Part shown: positions 1 through 7,750 of the stretch, piece after piece
Position numbering within the stretch: the first letter of the stretch is position 1
Layout: each line of letters begins with the position of its first letter
Assembly: GCF_029024305.1 (NCBI RefSeq)
Contig: NZ_CP118974.1
Coordinates: 930,001-994,000, forward strand
Length of the DNA stretch: 64,000 nucleotides
Reading direction: 5' to 3'
From: Mammaliicoccus vitulinus
Lineage (GTDB): Bacteria; Bacillota; Bacilli; Staphylococcales; Staphylococcaceae
The notes under the pieces: model-generated
What the model was told of the DNA's origin: nothing
What the model saw: the letters and a program-made list of their open reading frames with translations, nothing else
Databases searched by the model: none
Position numbers and translations under genes: made by a program

Positions 1-94
1 TATGAAACAACGTGTTCAAGTTATGAAAGGGCATATCGTCATTAACTCTGAATTGAATAAAGGAACGGAAATTAGTATATCCATTCCACTATAA
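1..94 (+). CDS. airS: Sensor histidine kinase, C-terminal end (AirS/YhcS-like)
   Basis: Partial: the gene begins before the window. The visible 30 codons end MKGHIVINSELNKGTEIS plus a short ISIPL-type tail, the usual end of a HATPase_c domain (glycine-threonine before the final beta strand). The stop codon is immediately followed by the leader of the response regulator, so the two form a two-component operon. The AirS name rests on the downstream AirR match, not on this fragment; in S. aureus AirS is a cytoplasmic Fe-S redox sensor. Confidence 0.7.
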   Translation, partial: MKQRVQVMKGHIVINSELNKGTEISISIPL

Positions 95-112
95 ATGTTA
101 GGGGCATCGTAC

Positions 113-742
113 ATGAGTTATAAAATAATCTTGGTAGATGATCATCATATTGTGAGACAAGGCTTAAGATTTCTATTAGATACTGTTCCGGATTATGATA
201 TTCTTGCTGATTTTTCTAGTGGCGCTTTATTACTAGATTACTTGGAAAATCATGAAACGCCGGAAATTGTACTATTAGATCTAGTGATGCCTGAAATGAA
301 TGGTATAGAAATAACTGAAATAGTGAAGAAGAAATATCCGAATATCAAAATATTAGTATTAACAAGCTTTTATGATGAAGAACATGTTATTTCTGCACTT
401 GATAAAGGGGCTGACGGCTATGAAATAAAAGACGTAGAACCTGAAGCGCTGATTCAAACAATTAGATCGGTATTAAAAGGTGAAAAAAGCATTCATCCAA
501 AAGTACAATCTATTATTACTGAAAGTTCACAAAAGCCACATCGAGAAAATAAATTATCTAAAAGAGAACTCGAAGTATTAGCAGAAATGGTTAAAGGTAA
601 AACAAATAAAGAAATTGCAGATACACTTTTTGTTTCAGAAAAAACGATTAAAACACATGTTAGTCATATACTAAATAAATTAAAAGTTTCAGACAGAACT
701 CAAGCTGCAGTATATGCTATGGAACATCAATTAATCAATTAA
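113..742 (+). CDS. airR: LuxR/NarL-type response regulator AirR (YhcR)
   Basis: DNA-binding response regulator of 209 residues. The receiver domain has the acidic pair D9/D10, phospho-acceptor D56 in LLDLVMP, and the conserved T and K positions. A LuxR-type helix-turn-helix follows (LSKRELEVLAEMVKGKTNKE, then KTIKTHVSHIL). An upstream in-frame ATG at 95 exists, but the AGGGG ribosome site near 100 is well placed for the ATG at 113. It lies directly behind its kinase. AirSR in S. aureus responds to oxygen and redox state and controls respiration and cell-wall genes. VraR and NreC are relatives, but the HHIVRQG and DKGADGYE-type segments fit AirR best. Confidence 0.8.
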   Translation: MSYKIILVDDHHIVRQGLRFLLDTVPDYDILADFSSGALLLDYLENHETPEIVLLDLVMPEMNGIEITEIVKKKYPNIKILVLTSFYDEEHVISALDKGADGYEIKDVEPEALIQTIRSVLKGEKSIHPKVQSIITESSQKPHRENKLSKRELEVLAEMVKGKTNKEIADTLFVSEKTIKTHVSHILNKLKVSDRTQAAVYAMEHQLIN

Positions 743-754
743 AGACTAATATTG

Positions 755-797
755 ATACGAGTATGTATTGAACGATTCAATATTTACTCGTATTTTT
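755..797 (+). terminator. Rho-independent terminator after airR
   Basis: Stem ATACGAGTA / TACTCGTAT with an inner TATTGAA / TTCAATA pairing, followed by TTTT. It closes the airSR transcript. Confidence 0.8.
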
Positions 798-818
798 ATA
801 AGTTATTTAAAAAATAAA

Positions 819-848
819 TTTACAAAATGAAAGCGCTTAAAGTATAAT
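819..848 (+). promoter_or_regulatory. Sigma-A promoter of gltT
   Basis: TTTACA (819-824) and TATAAT (843-848) are separated by 18 bp, about 50 bp before the gltT start. Confidence 0.7.
828..841 (+). promoter_or_regulatory. cre-like CcpA operator
   Basis: TGAAAGCGCTTAAA matches the catabolite responsive element core (TGAAANCGNTNNCA) except at the penultimate base. It lies inside the promoter spacer, where CcpA binding would repress gltT on preferred sugars. Assigned by motif only. Confidence 0.6.
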
Positions 849-898
849 GTGTTACATGGGAGATATAATTTCACTATTTTATAGGGGGTAGTTTGTAT

Positions 899-2179
899 AT
901 GAAGGTCAAAAAGAATTTAACTTTAAAAATTGTAATAGCCTTAGTACTAGGTATATCGATTGGTTCAATATTTAATATGTTCGCAGGAGCGGACTTTGTA
1001 CAAAACACAAATCAATATGTATTTAATGTGCTCGGTCAAATATTTCTAAATTTAATCTTTATGCTTGTAGTACCAGTAGTGTTTGTATCTATTGTACTTG
1101 GTGTAGTAGGTGTAGGTGATCCTAAACTACTTGGTGGCATAGGATTGAAAACAGTAACATTCTTTTTATGTACAACAGCAATCGCTATTATAATAGCAAT
1201 GCTGTTAGCTTTAGTATTTAAACCAGGTGTAGGACAATCAGATTTATTAAATAGTGATGATGTTAAAAAATATGGTGCTGAACAAAAAGCCAAATCCGGT
1301 GATGCAGCTGCGCCAGAGAATCAAACATTTGACCAAACATTAATTAACTTGTTCCCACAAAATCCAATGAAATCTATGGTTGAACAAGATATGTTACCAA
1401 TTATTACATTTGCAATCTTTATTGGTATCGGTATGATAGAGCTTGGTCGAAAAGTAGAAGCGGTAAAAAAAGTTTTCGAGCAGACAAACGATATACTGAT
1501 GTATATCGTTACAATGATTATGAACTACTTTGCGCCAATTGGAACATTTGGACTTGTCGCGACAGCATTTACTAACGCTGGTTTTGGTGCGATTAAACAA
1601 CTAGGAATGTATTTCTTTGTTGTACTACTAGCATTAGCTGTACATTTCTTTGTTATATATGGTGGGGCAGTTAAAGTACTAGCTCATAAAAATCCATTCT
1701 GGTTCTTTAAAATGTTCTTCCCAGCTATGACAGTTGGATTTAGTTCATCTAGTTCTAACGCAACGTTACCAATTTCATTAGAATGTACGAAAGAAATGGG
1801 TGTGAGAAAGGAAATTAGTTCCTTCGTTCAACCTTTAGGTGCAACTATAAACATGGATGGTACAGCTATTATGCAAGGTGTAGCTACCATATTCATTGCA
1901 CAAGTTTCAGGAGTGGATTTATCAGTGATGCAAATGGCTACTGTTGTCGTAATTGCGGTTATAGCCTCAATTGGTACAGCAGGTGTACCAGGTGTTGGCC
2001 TTGTTATGTTAGCAATGGTACTGACATCGGTTGGTTTAGACCCCGCAGCAATCGGTATTATATTAGGTATTGATAGACTACTTGATATGACGAGAACATC
2101 TGTAAATATTACAGGCGATGCTGCATGTGCGTTAATTTTATCTGAAAGAGAAAAATCAAAGTTCGTAAAAGAATCATAA
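899..2179 (+). CDS. gltT: Proton/sodium-glutamate symporter GltT (DAACS family)
   Basis: Integral membrane importer for glutamate/aspartate, 426 residues, about eight membrane helices with two re-entrant loops. Diagnostic family motifs are present: the serine-rich FSSSSSNATLP loop in the middle third and GATINMDGTA further on, followed by the substrate-binding GxPG and DRxLDMxRT-type segments (AGVPGVG; DRLLDMTRTSVN). ATG 899 is chosen because AGGGGGT (883-889) is correctly spaced; the TTG at 893 is too close. Monocistronic, with its own promoter, an overlapping cre-like site and a terminator. Confidence 0.85.
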   Translation: MKVKKNLTLKIVIALVLGISIGSIFNMFAGADFVQNTNQYVFNVLGQIFLNLIFMLVVPVVFVSIVLGVVGVGDPKLLGGIGLKTVTFFLCTTAIAIIIAMLLALVFKPGVGQSDLLNSDDVKKYGAEQKAKSGDAAAPENQTFDQTLINLFPQNPMKSMVEQDMLPIITFAIFIGIGMIELGRKVEAVKKVFEQTNDILMYIVTMIMNYFAPIGTFGLVATAFTNAGFGAIKQLGMYFFVVLLALAVHFFVIYGGAVKVLAHKNPFWFFKMFFPAMTVGFSSSSSNATLPISLECTKEMGVRKEISSFVQPLGATINMDGTAIMQGVATIFIAQVSGVDLSVMQMATVVVIAVIASIGTAGVPGVGLVMLAMVLTSVGLDPAAIGIILGIDRLLDMTRTSVNITGDAACALILSEREKSKFVKES

Positions 2180-2190
2180 TTTAACGTATT

Positions 2191-2234
2191 AAAGGGGTAA
2201 ATTGATATTAAATTCAATTTACCTCTTTTATTTT
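2191..2234 (+). terminator. Terminator after gltT
   Basis: Long stem AAAGGGGTAAATTGA / TCAATTTACCTCTTT followed by a T-rich run. Confidence 0.8.
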
Positions 2235-2338
2235 GTCTCAAAATGTATTATGATGATACTTGTGCTTGAAAAAATCGTGTATTTTTGCAACATATAAAAT
2301 CAATTAATAATATATATTAAGAAGAAAGGTAGATATAG

Positions 2339-2797
2339 ATGGATAAACAGACATTTACAACGATAATCCAAACAAAATTTAAAATGGTTCGTATTGAGGC
2401 AGGTTATACTCAAGATACAATGGCGAATACAGTAGGATTATCTAAGAAAACTTTAGTACAAATTGAAAAAGAGAGAGTATTACCTAACTGGACAACATGT
2501 GTGTCTATATGTGCATTATTTAGAGATTCAGATGTATTAAACACTACTTTTGGTTGTGATCCATTAGAAGTTATTCAAATTATATCTCGCCATCATTGTG
2601 CTTATCCAAATCATGACAACACTAGTGATATTTATTGGGTAACACTTGATTCTAAATCAGGACATATTTTACAATCTAACAAAAAATCAGATTTGTATAG
2701 AGTATTAAATGAAGAACGTCAACCTATCTTCGGTACTGCTAAAAAACGTGAAGCAGAAACATATTTCTTACGTAAAACACAATCATTATTTGTATAA
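2339..2797 (+). CDS. XRE-family transcriptional regulator (SA1665-like)
   Basis: A 152-residue DNA-binding protein. An N-terminal helix-turn-helix covers about residues 20-55 (GYTQDTMANTVGLSKKTLVQ, then IEKER.LPNW). The remaining 95 residues are a conserved C-terminal region without a named domain. Size and position (after airSR, before the DUF445 gene) match S. aureus SA1665, reported to bind the mecA promoter region and modulate beta-lactam resistance. That role is known for the relative and inferred here. AAGAAAGG precedes the ATG, and a terminator follows. Confidence 0.7.
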   Translation: MDKQTFTTIIQTKFKMVRIEAGYTQDTMANTVGLSKKTLVQIEKERVLPNWTTCVSICALFRDSDVLNTTFGCDPLEVIQIISRHHCAYPNHDNTSDIYWVTLDSKSGHILQSNKKSDLYRVLNEERQPIFGTAKKREAETYFLRKTQSLFV

Positions 2798-2805
2798 TAT
2801 TTGTT

Positions 2806-2846
2806 AAAAGCTACTTCTTAGATTATTCTATAGAAGTAGCTTTTTT
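2806..2846 (+). terminator. Terminator after the XRE regulator
   Basis: AAAAGCTACTTCT / AGAAGTAGCTTTT stem followed by T6; the next gene's ribosome site begins directly after it. Confidence 0.85.
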
Positions 2847-2861
2847 AGAAGGAGAATTCCC

Positions 2862-3992
2862 ATGTCAACAATTTTAACAATTATAAGTATGATGGTTATT
2901 GGAGCGATAATTGGTGGCTTTACGAACTTTATTGCCATTAAAATGTTATTCCATCCATACCATGAAATAAGACTGTTTGGTTATAAATTACCATTCACGC
3001 CAGGGTTAATACCTAAAAGAAGAAATGAACTATCGGAAAAAGTAGGAGAAATGGTTACAAAACACCTCTTAACACCAGAAGTGTTTAAAGAAAAACTTGT
3101 TAATCCTAGTACAAAACATGTACTTGAAGATACAATCAAAATCCAATTCAATACTTTGAAAGAGCAAAAGTATACGATTCAAGATTTTGTTGATCGAATT
3201 GATTATCCATTAGAAGAAAAAATAAATGAAACGCTTGAGGCGACGATTCAACAGAAAGTTGATAAATATTACGAAACACATAAAAATGATGAGCTACAAA
3301 ATCTAATTCCAGAAGAAATATTTGAGCAATTGAGTCGCCAAGTTGATCGCGTAACGCCTGAAATATTAAATAAAATTGATCAATATTTATCATCAGAAAA
3401 AGGCGAACAAGACATTTATTTAATGGTAGAAGAATTTTTCGAACAAAAAGGTAAAATGGTTGGCATGATTCAAATGTTTATGACAACTGAAGATATCGTT
3501 TATAAAGTTAAAAATGAGTTAAGAAATGTTATTAAACAAGAAAAAATTGAAACCATGATAAATTTACAAGTTCAGATGCAATATGAAAAATGGATGTCTA
3601 AGCCATTAAAAGATGTTCTTACAATAGAAAGAAAAGACAAAACGAAATTATTAATAGCTGAAGAATTAACAGAATCTATTAATATTAATAAATATTTAAA
3701 CACGCCGCTTTATGAATTAGTACCGAAATTATTCAGTTATATGGAAGGTGAAGGTACTGAAAGATTTATTGAGTATATGGTACGAAAAGTAGGAGATAAC
3801 ATCAGCTTAATTTTAGAACGTATGAAGTTGGCTGAATTAATTAAAAATCAAATAGATAAATTCGAGTTATCTTACTTAGAAAAATTAGTCATAGAGATAT
3901 CTAATAAAGAGTTGAAATTAATTACATTACTAGGATTTGTATTAGGTGGGATAATAGGATTATTCCAAGGAATAATCGCTATTTTTGTATAA
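2862..3992 (+). CDS. DUF445 membrane protein (YheB-like)
   Basis: 376 residues. An N-terminal hydrophobic helix (IISMMVIGAIIGGFTNFIAI) precedes the family signature AIKMLFHPY and LPFTPGLIPKRR. A long charged, largely helical middle region follows, and a C-terminal glycine-rich transmembrane helix ends the protein. This fits YheB/DUF445 proteins of Bacillus and staphylococci, whose function is not established. AGAAGGAG sits just before the ATG. The next gene, a YlbF-type protein, is its usual neighbour. Confidence 0.8.
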   Translation: MSTILTIISMMVIGAIIGGFTNFIAIKMLFHPYHEIRLFGYKLPFTPGLIPKRRNELSEKVGEMVTKHLLTPEVFKEKLVNPSTKHVLEDTIKIQFNTLKEQKYTIQDFVDRIDYPLEEKINETLEATIQQKVDKYYETHKNDELQNLIPEEIFEQLSRQVDRVTPEILNKIDQYLSSEKGEQDIYLMVEEFFEQKGKMVGMIQMFMTTEDIVYKVKNELRNVIKQEKIETMINLQVQMQYEKWMSKPLKDVLTIERKDKTKLLIAEELTESININKYLNTPLYELVPKLFSYMEGEGTERFIEYMVRKVGDNISLILERMKLAELIKNQIDKFELSYLEKLVIEISNKELKLITLLGFVLGGIIGLFQGIIAIFV

Positions 3993-4066
3993 GATCTAGA
4001 ATTATGATACAGTGTTATTGGAATTGATATTCTAATACATTTATTTATTATAGGAGCGAATTAATT

Positions 4067-4435
4067 ATGGCAGAAGTAAACATTTACGACAAAGCGAATG
4101 AACTAGAACAAACTTTACGTGAAAGTGAAGAATATAACAAAATTAAAGAACAATACGAAAAAGTTAATGCTAATCCAGAAACTAAACAGTTATTCGATGA
4201 ATTCCGTGAAGTTCAATTAGAATTACAAACTAAACAAATGCAAGGCGAAGAAATTTCAGAATTAGATATCGCTAGAGCTCAAAAATCTGCTCAAGAAATT
4301 GAACAAAATGATACAATCGCTGAATTAATGCAAGCTGAACAAGCTATGAGTCAATTAATTCAAGATTTAAACCGCGTTATCATGAGACCATTAGAAGATA
4401 TCTATGGTAGCCTTGAAGAAAATCAAGAAGGTTAA
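4067..4435 (+). CDS. YlbF/YmcA-family protein (YheA-like)
   Basis: A 122-residue cytosolic, nearly all-helical acidic protein. The sequence is characteristic: short N-terminal segment (IYDKANELEQTLRESEEY), a YxKVNANPETKQLF-type centre and a C-terminal MQAEQAMSQLIQDLNRVI helix ending near IYGSL. Relatives YlbF and YmcA act in the RNase Y specificity complex in Bacillus; whether this YheA-type paralogue does so is unknown. TAGGAG precedes the ATG. A repeat and IS insertion starts about 20 bp after the stop. Confidence 0.75.
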   Translation: MAEVNIYDKANELEQTLRESEEYNKIKEQYEKVNANPETKQLFDEFREVQLELQTKQMQGEEISELDIARAQKSAQEIEQNDTIAELMQAEQAMSQLIQDLNRVIMRPLEDIYGSLEENQEG

Positions 4436-4457
4436 TACGTTATAATTCTTGTGAGAG

Positions 4458-4530
4458 TCTGGGACATAAATGTCCTAACCTCAAATAAAGAGAGCTAATC
4501 CATAATTTTCGGATTAGCTCTCTTTCCTTT
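4458..4530 (+). terminator. GGGACATAAATGTCC palindrome plus terminator hairpin
   Basis: A short palindrome, TCTGGGACATAAATGTCCTA (4458-4477), is followed by a 15 bp perfect stem AAAGAGAGCTAATCC / GGATTAGCTCTCTTT (4487-4525). It stands directly before palindromic repeat copy 1. The same palindrome-hairpin-repeat arrangement recurs elsewhere in the window. Confidence 0.75.
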
Positions 4531-4543
4531 ATTTATAAAATCT

Positions 4544-4640
4544 ACGATTTTGTGCGTGCATGCTTGCCTGGGGGTATGGCTCGAGCCTGTAGTCTCTCAC
4601 GCATACTATTCCCCCGGGCGTCAGCACTTTACAAAATCGT
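4544..4640 (+). repeat. GC-rich palindromic element (family A), copy 1
   Basis: About 97 bp, far richer in GC than its surroundings. It runs from ACGATTTTGTGCGTGCATGC through CCTGGGGG, the perfect palindrome GGCTCGAGCC, a CT-rich microvariable stretch and CCCCCGGGCG to GCACTTTACAAAATCGT. Outer ends are imperfect inverted repeats, so the unit can fold into a long hairpin. Other copies: 11711, 17519, 17684, 38671 and 48085 (inverted), with a remnant at 26889. Confidence 0.85.
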
Positions 4641-4644
4641 GACA

Positions 4645-6425
4645 AAATAGCCATTCTTATACAAAAAAATAAAGCACTTTCGTATAATTTAATTAATCAC
4701 AACAAAAACTAAATTAACGAGGTGCTCTATGTATAAAAATTATAACATGTCTCAATTAACTCTACCACTAGATATTGAAGTTTTAATTCCAGAAAATGAT
4801 ATTGCTCATTTTGTAAATCAAATCGTAGAAACCATACCTAATGAAGAATTCTACGAATTTACTCACGTTCGTGGTGCATCCTCATATCACCCTAAATTAA
4901 TGTTAAAGATTATACTTTATTCATATACACAATCTGTTTTTTCTGGAAGAAGAATTGAAAGTCTTCTTAAAGACAGTGTTCGTATGATGTGGTTGTCACA
5001 GAATCAAACACCTTCTTATCGAACGATAAATCGTTTCAGAGTTAATCCTATAATTGATCGATTATTACAATCACTATTTATAAATTTTAGAACACAACTC
5101 ATAGAACAAAACCTTATTGATGAGGAAAGTATTTATATAGACGGTACTAAGATTGAAGCAAATGCCAATAAATACACTTTTGTTTGGAGAAAAAACACAG
5201 AAAGATTTAATAAAAAAGTAGTTGAACAATCGAGAGAAATCTATCGTGAAGCCATTGTAAATGAAGTAATACCTGAGTTAAAAGATGAGACCCAAGATAT
5301 TACACTTGAAACACTTTATGAATTCAAAAACAGATTAGAAGAAAAAATCGAAGATTTAAACAATGATATTAGCAACTCTAAAGATGTAGCAGAACGAAAA
5401 ACGATGCGTTCAGAAAGAACGGAAATAAAAAAGACTAAAAAGTTGTTAAGTGAAAATATCAATAGGCAAATAAAGTATAAAAAACAATTGGATATGTTAG
5501 GTGAAAGAAATAGCTATTCTAAAACAGATCATGATGCAACTTTTATGAGAATGAAAGATGACCACATGATGAACGGACAATTAAAACCAGGATACAATTT
5601 ACAAATCGCAACAAATTCACAATTCGTTTTATCTTATGACATATTTCCTAATCCAACTGATACTAGAACACTTACACCATTTTTAAATAATATTAGAAAT
5701 AACTATTTTAATCTACCAAACTATATTGTCGCAGATGCTGGCTACGGCAGTGAGGAAAATTATAAAACGATTCTCGATGAATTTAACAGAACACCATTGA
5801 TAACTTATAGTATGTACTTAAAAGAACAAACCAAGAAATATAAAGAAAACATATATAACACACAAAATTGGAAGTATGATGAACTTAGAGATGAAATCAT
5901 ATGTCCAAGCAATCGCAGATTGCCATTCAAACGATATACTTATCGAATCGATAAGTATAAATATAAACGAGATTTCAAGTTATATGAAAGTGATAATTGT
6001 AATAACTGCGAACTATTTGATTTATGTAGAAAAAATGCATACCAGAGTACAAATAAAAAGATAATGAAAAACAATGTGTGGGAATACTTTAAACATATGA
6101 CACAAAAGTTGCTTTCAAAACCTGAAACTGAAAAAATCTACAAACAAAGAAAGATTGATGTAGAGCCAGTTTTTGGATATTTGAAGGCTATTTTGGGTTT
6201 CACTCGAGTTTCTCTTAGAGGGAAAACAAAAGTGAAACGTGAATTAGGGATTGCCTTAATGGCAACAAACATAAGAAAAATGGTAGCTCTTAGAGCTACC
6301 AAAATTAAAAACTATAGTAAAAAGAGCGTAAATTCTTATTTTTTAAAGAATTTACGCTCTTTTAAGTTAATCTGGGATGTTAATGTCCCAGCCACTTTTT
6401 TATTTTGTTATAACGGCTTTCTTAC
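4645..6425 (+). mobile_element. IS1182-family insertion sequence, boundaries approximate
   Basis: Contains one full transposase gene. Candidate ends: AGCCATTCTTATACAAAAAA near 4649, and on the opposite strand AGCCGTTATAACAAAATAAA near 6423, an imperfect inverted pair. It sits between the yheA-like gene and yhaO, which I expect to be close neighbours. No target-site duplication was confirmed, so both edges are provisional. Confidence 0.55.
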
Positions 6426-6510
6426 CTGTCCAATGTATCGTACAGCCGCGGAATATGGTAAAATTAAAGCATTAAAAGTCTTTATTAAATCTGATTATTC
6501 TATTGTTTGA
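4729..6510 (+). CDS. IS1182-family (IS1272-like) transposase
   Basis: A 593-residue DDE-type transposase. The N-terminal domain holds HPKLMLKIILYSYTQSVFSG and QTPSYRTINRFR. The catalytic core contains YIDGTKIEANANKYTFVW (first acidic residue), an IVADAGYGSEENY block (second) and VEPVFGYLKAILGFTR (final glutamate region), with a CxxC-type cysteine cluster (CNNCELFDLC) between. Motifs look intact. From about residue 535 the frame runs through the family D hairpin (6319-6364), a second palindrome (6371-6392) and the likely right IS end, so the last 40-60 residues may not be native. GAGGTG precedes the ATG. Confidence 0.85.
   Translation: MYKNYNMSQLTLPLDIEVLIPENDIAHFVNQIVETIPNEEFYEFTHVRGASSYHPKLMLKIILYSYTQSVFSGRRIESLLKDSVRMMWLSQNQTPSYRTINRFRVNPIIDRLLQSLFINFRTQLIEQNLIDEESIYIDGTKIEANANKYTFVWRKNTERFNKKVVEQSREIYREAIVNEVIPELKDETQDITLETLYEFKNRLEEKIEDLNNDISNSKDVAERKTMRSERTEIKKTKKLLSENINRQIKYKKQLDMLGERNSYSKTDHDATFMRMKDDHMMNGQLKPGYNLQIATNSQFVLSYDIFPNPTDTRTLTPFLNNIRNNYFNLPNYIVADAGYGSEENYKTILDEFNRTPLITYSMYLKEQTKKYKENIYNTQNWKYDELRDEIICPSNRRLPFKRYTYRIDKYKYKRDFKLYESDNCNNCELFDLCRKNAYQSTNKKIMKNNVWEYFKHMTQKLLSKPETEKIYKQRKIDVEPVFGYLKAILGFTRVSLRGKTKVKRELGIALMATNIRKMVALRATKIKNYSKKSVNSYFLKNLRSFKLIWDVNVPATFLFCYNGFLTCPMYRTAAEYGKIKALKVFIKSDYSIV
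6319..6364 (+). repeat. Family D hairpin, copy 1
   Basis: AAAGAGCGTAAATTCTTA / AAGAATTTACGCTCTTT stem. Near-identical hairpins at 12149-12194 and 50936-50983 act as gene terminators. Here the hairpin is inside the transposase reading frame. It is followed at 6371-6392 by CTGGGATGTTAATGTCCCAG, a relative of the GGGACATAAATGTCC palindrome. Confidence 0.8.
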
Positions 6511-6561
6511 GCTTGAATAAAATAATTAAGAAATGAGCTAATATTGAAAGAGGTTAGGTAT

Positions 6562-7746
6562 ATGATTAAATTTATACATTGTGCGGATTTACACCTTGAT
6601 AGTCCATTTAAGTCTAGACATTATTTAAGCCCTTCTATTTTAAAAGATGTTAAACAAAGTGCTTATTATAGCTTCACAAAAATTGTGGATGAAGCTATTA
6701 AAGAGCAAGTAGACTTTGTTGTCATTGCAGGAGATCTATTTGATCAAGATAATAGAACGCTTAGAGCAGAAGTGTTTCTAAGAGAGCAATTTATTAGACT
6801 AGAACAAGAACAAATATTTGTATATATCATACATGGTAACCATGATCCATTATCAATAGGTGTTCATACTGTATGGCCAGAAAACGTTACAGTATTCACC
6901 GACCAAGTATCTACGCATCAACTCATTACAAAAAACGGTCAGGTTGTATACTTACATGGGTTTAGCTACCAAAAAGATCAAAGTTACGAGAACAAAGTAG
7001 ATGAATATCCAGAATCAACAGGTAATAGAGGTATACATATTGGTGTGTTACATGGGACTTATTCGCAAGCTTCGAATGTAAAGAAGAGATATACGGAATT
7101 TAATATTGAAGACTTAAATAGTAAGTTATATCATTATTGGGCATTAGGACATATTCACGAAAGAGCAATGATTAGTGAACTTTCTCAAATACATTATTCA
7201 GGAAACATACAAGCTCGTCACTTCAAAGAAAAAGGTGAGAAAGGATATTTGCTTGTTGAAGGCGATGAGTCTAAATTGCAGGCTACTTTTAAACCTACAC
7301 AGTACATACGTTTTGAAAAAGCAGTAATTGAAACACAAGCTCAAGGTAAACATGCTTTATATGAAGCCATTCAAAAATTCAAAGATAGTGTGCGTACTGA
7401 AGGAAAAGCATTTTATCAATTAGATGTTTATGTTAAACATGATGACGTTCTAAAACAAGATGAAATCAATCAAGTTATCCAGCTTATTCAAGAATTTGAA
7501 GAAAACCAAACAAACTTTATTTTTATCGAACAGTTAAATGTCTTTTTTGAACAAGACTCTGAAATAGCATTAGCTAATGAATTCAACGATGATATTTTGC
7601 AAGATGATACCATTCTTGAAGATGCATTAAGTGATTTGTATATGAACCCTAAAGCCAATCGTTTCTTAGAACCATTTAGCGATATTGACAAACAAGCATT
7701 GATTGAACGCGGGGAAGCTATTTTAAAAAGAAGAATGAGAGGTTAA
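6562..7746 (+). CDS. yhaO: YhaO-type metallophosphoesterase (SbcD/Mre11-like nuclease)
   Basis: A 394-residue calcineurin-like phosphoesterase. Motifs in order: HCADLHLDSPF (metal ligands D and H), VVIAGDLFDQDNR, YIIHGNHDP and, after a gap, GVLHGTYS and WALGHIHER. These build the two-metal site of Mre11/SbcD DNA nucleases. ATG 6562 with GAAAGAGGTTAG upstream is preferred over a TTG at 6544. It is followed after 4 bp by the SbcC/Rad50-like partner gene, so the pair probably makes a DNA-end-processing complex. This is the first gene after the IS insertion. Confidence 0.8.
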   Translation: MIKFIHCADLHLDSPFKSRHYLSPSILKDVKQSAYYSFTKIVDEAIKEQVDFVVIAGDLFDQDNRTLRAEVFLREQFIRLEQEQIFVYIIHGNHDPLSIGVHTVWPENVTVFTDQVSTHQLITKNGQVVYLHGFSYQKDQSYENKVDEYPESTGNRGIHIGVLHGTYSQASNVKKRYTEFNIEDLNSKLYHYWALGHIHERAMISELSQIHYSGNIQARHFKEKGEKGYLLVEGDESKLQATFKPTQYIRFEKAVIETQAQGKHALYEAIQKFKDSVRTEGKAFYQLDVYVKHDDVLKQDEINQVIQLIQEFEENQTNFIFIEQLNVFFEQDSEIALANEFNDDILQDDTILEDALSDLYMNPKANRFLEPFSDIDKQALIERGEAILKRRMRG

Positions 7747-7750
7747 AGCG

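Noticed and set aside
1036..2241. Minus-strand frames opposite gltT
   Set aside because: Shadows of a well supported membrane protein gene, without ribosome sites.
4544..4640. Family A as the S. aureus STAR repeat
   Set aside because: Both are GC-rich intergenic palindromes, but the STAR core TGTTGGGGCCC is absent here.
6434..6510. Separate 25-codon frame starting at ATG 6434
   Set aside because: No ribosome site; it is simply the end of the transposase frame, perhaps over host DNA.
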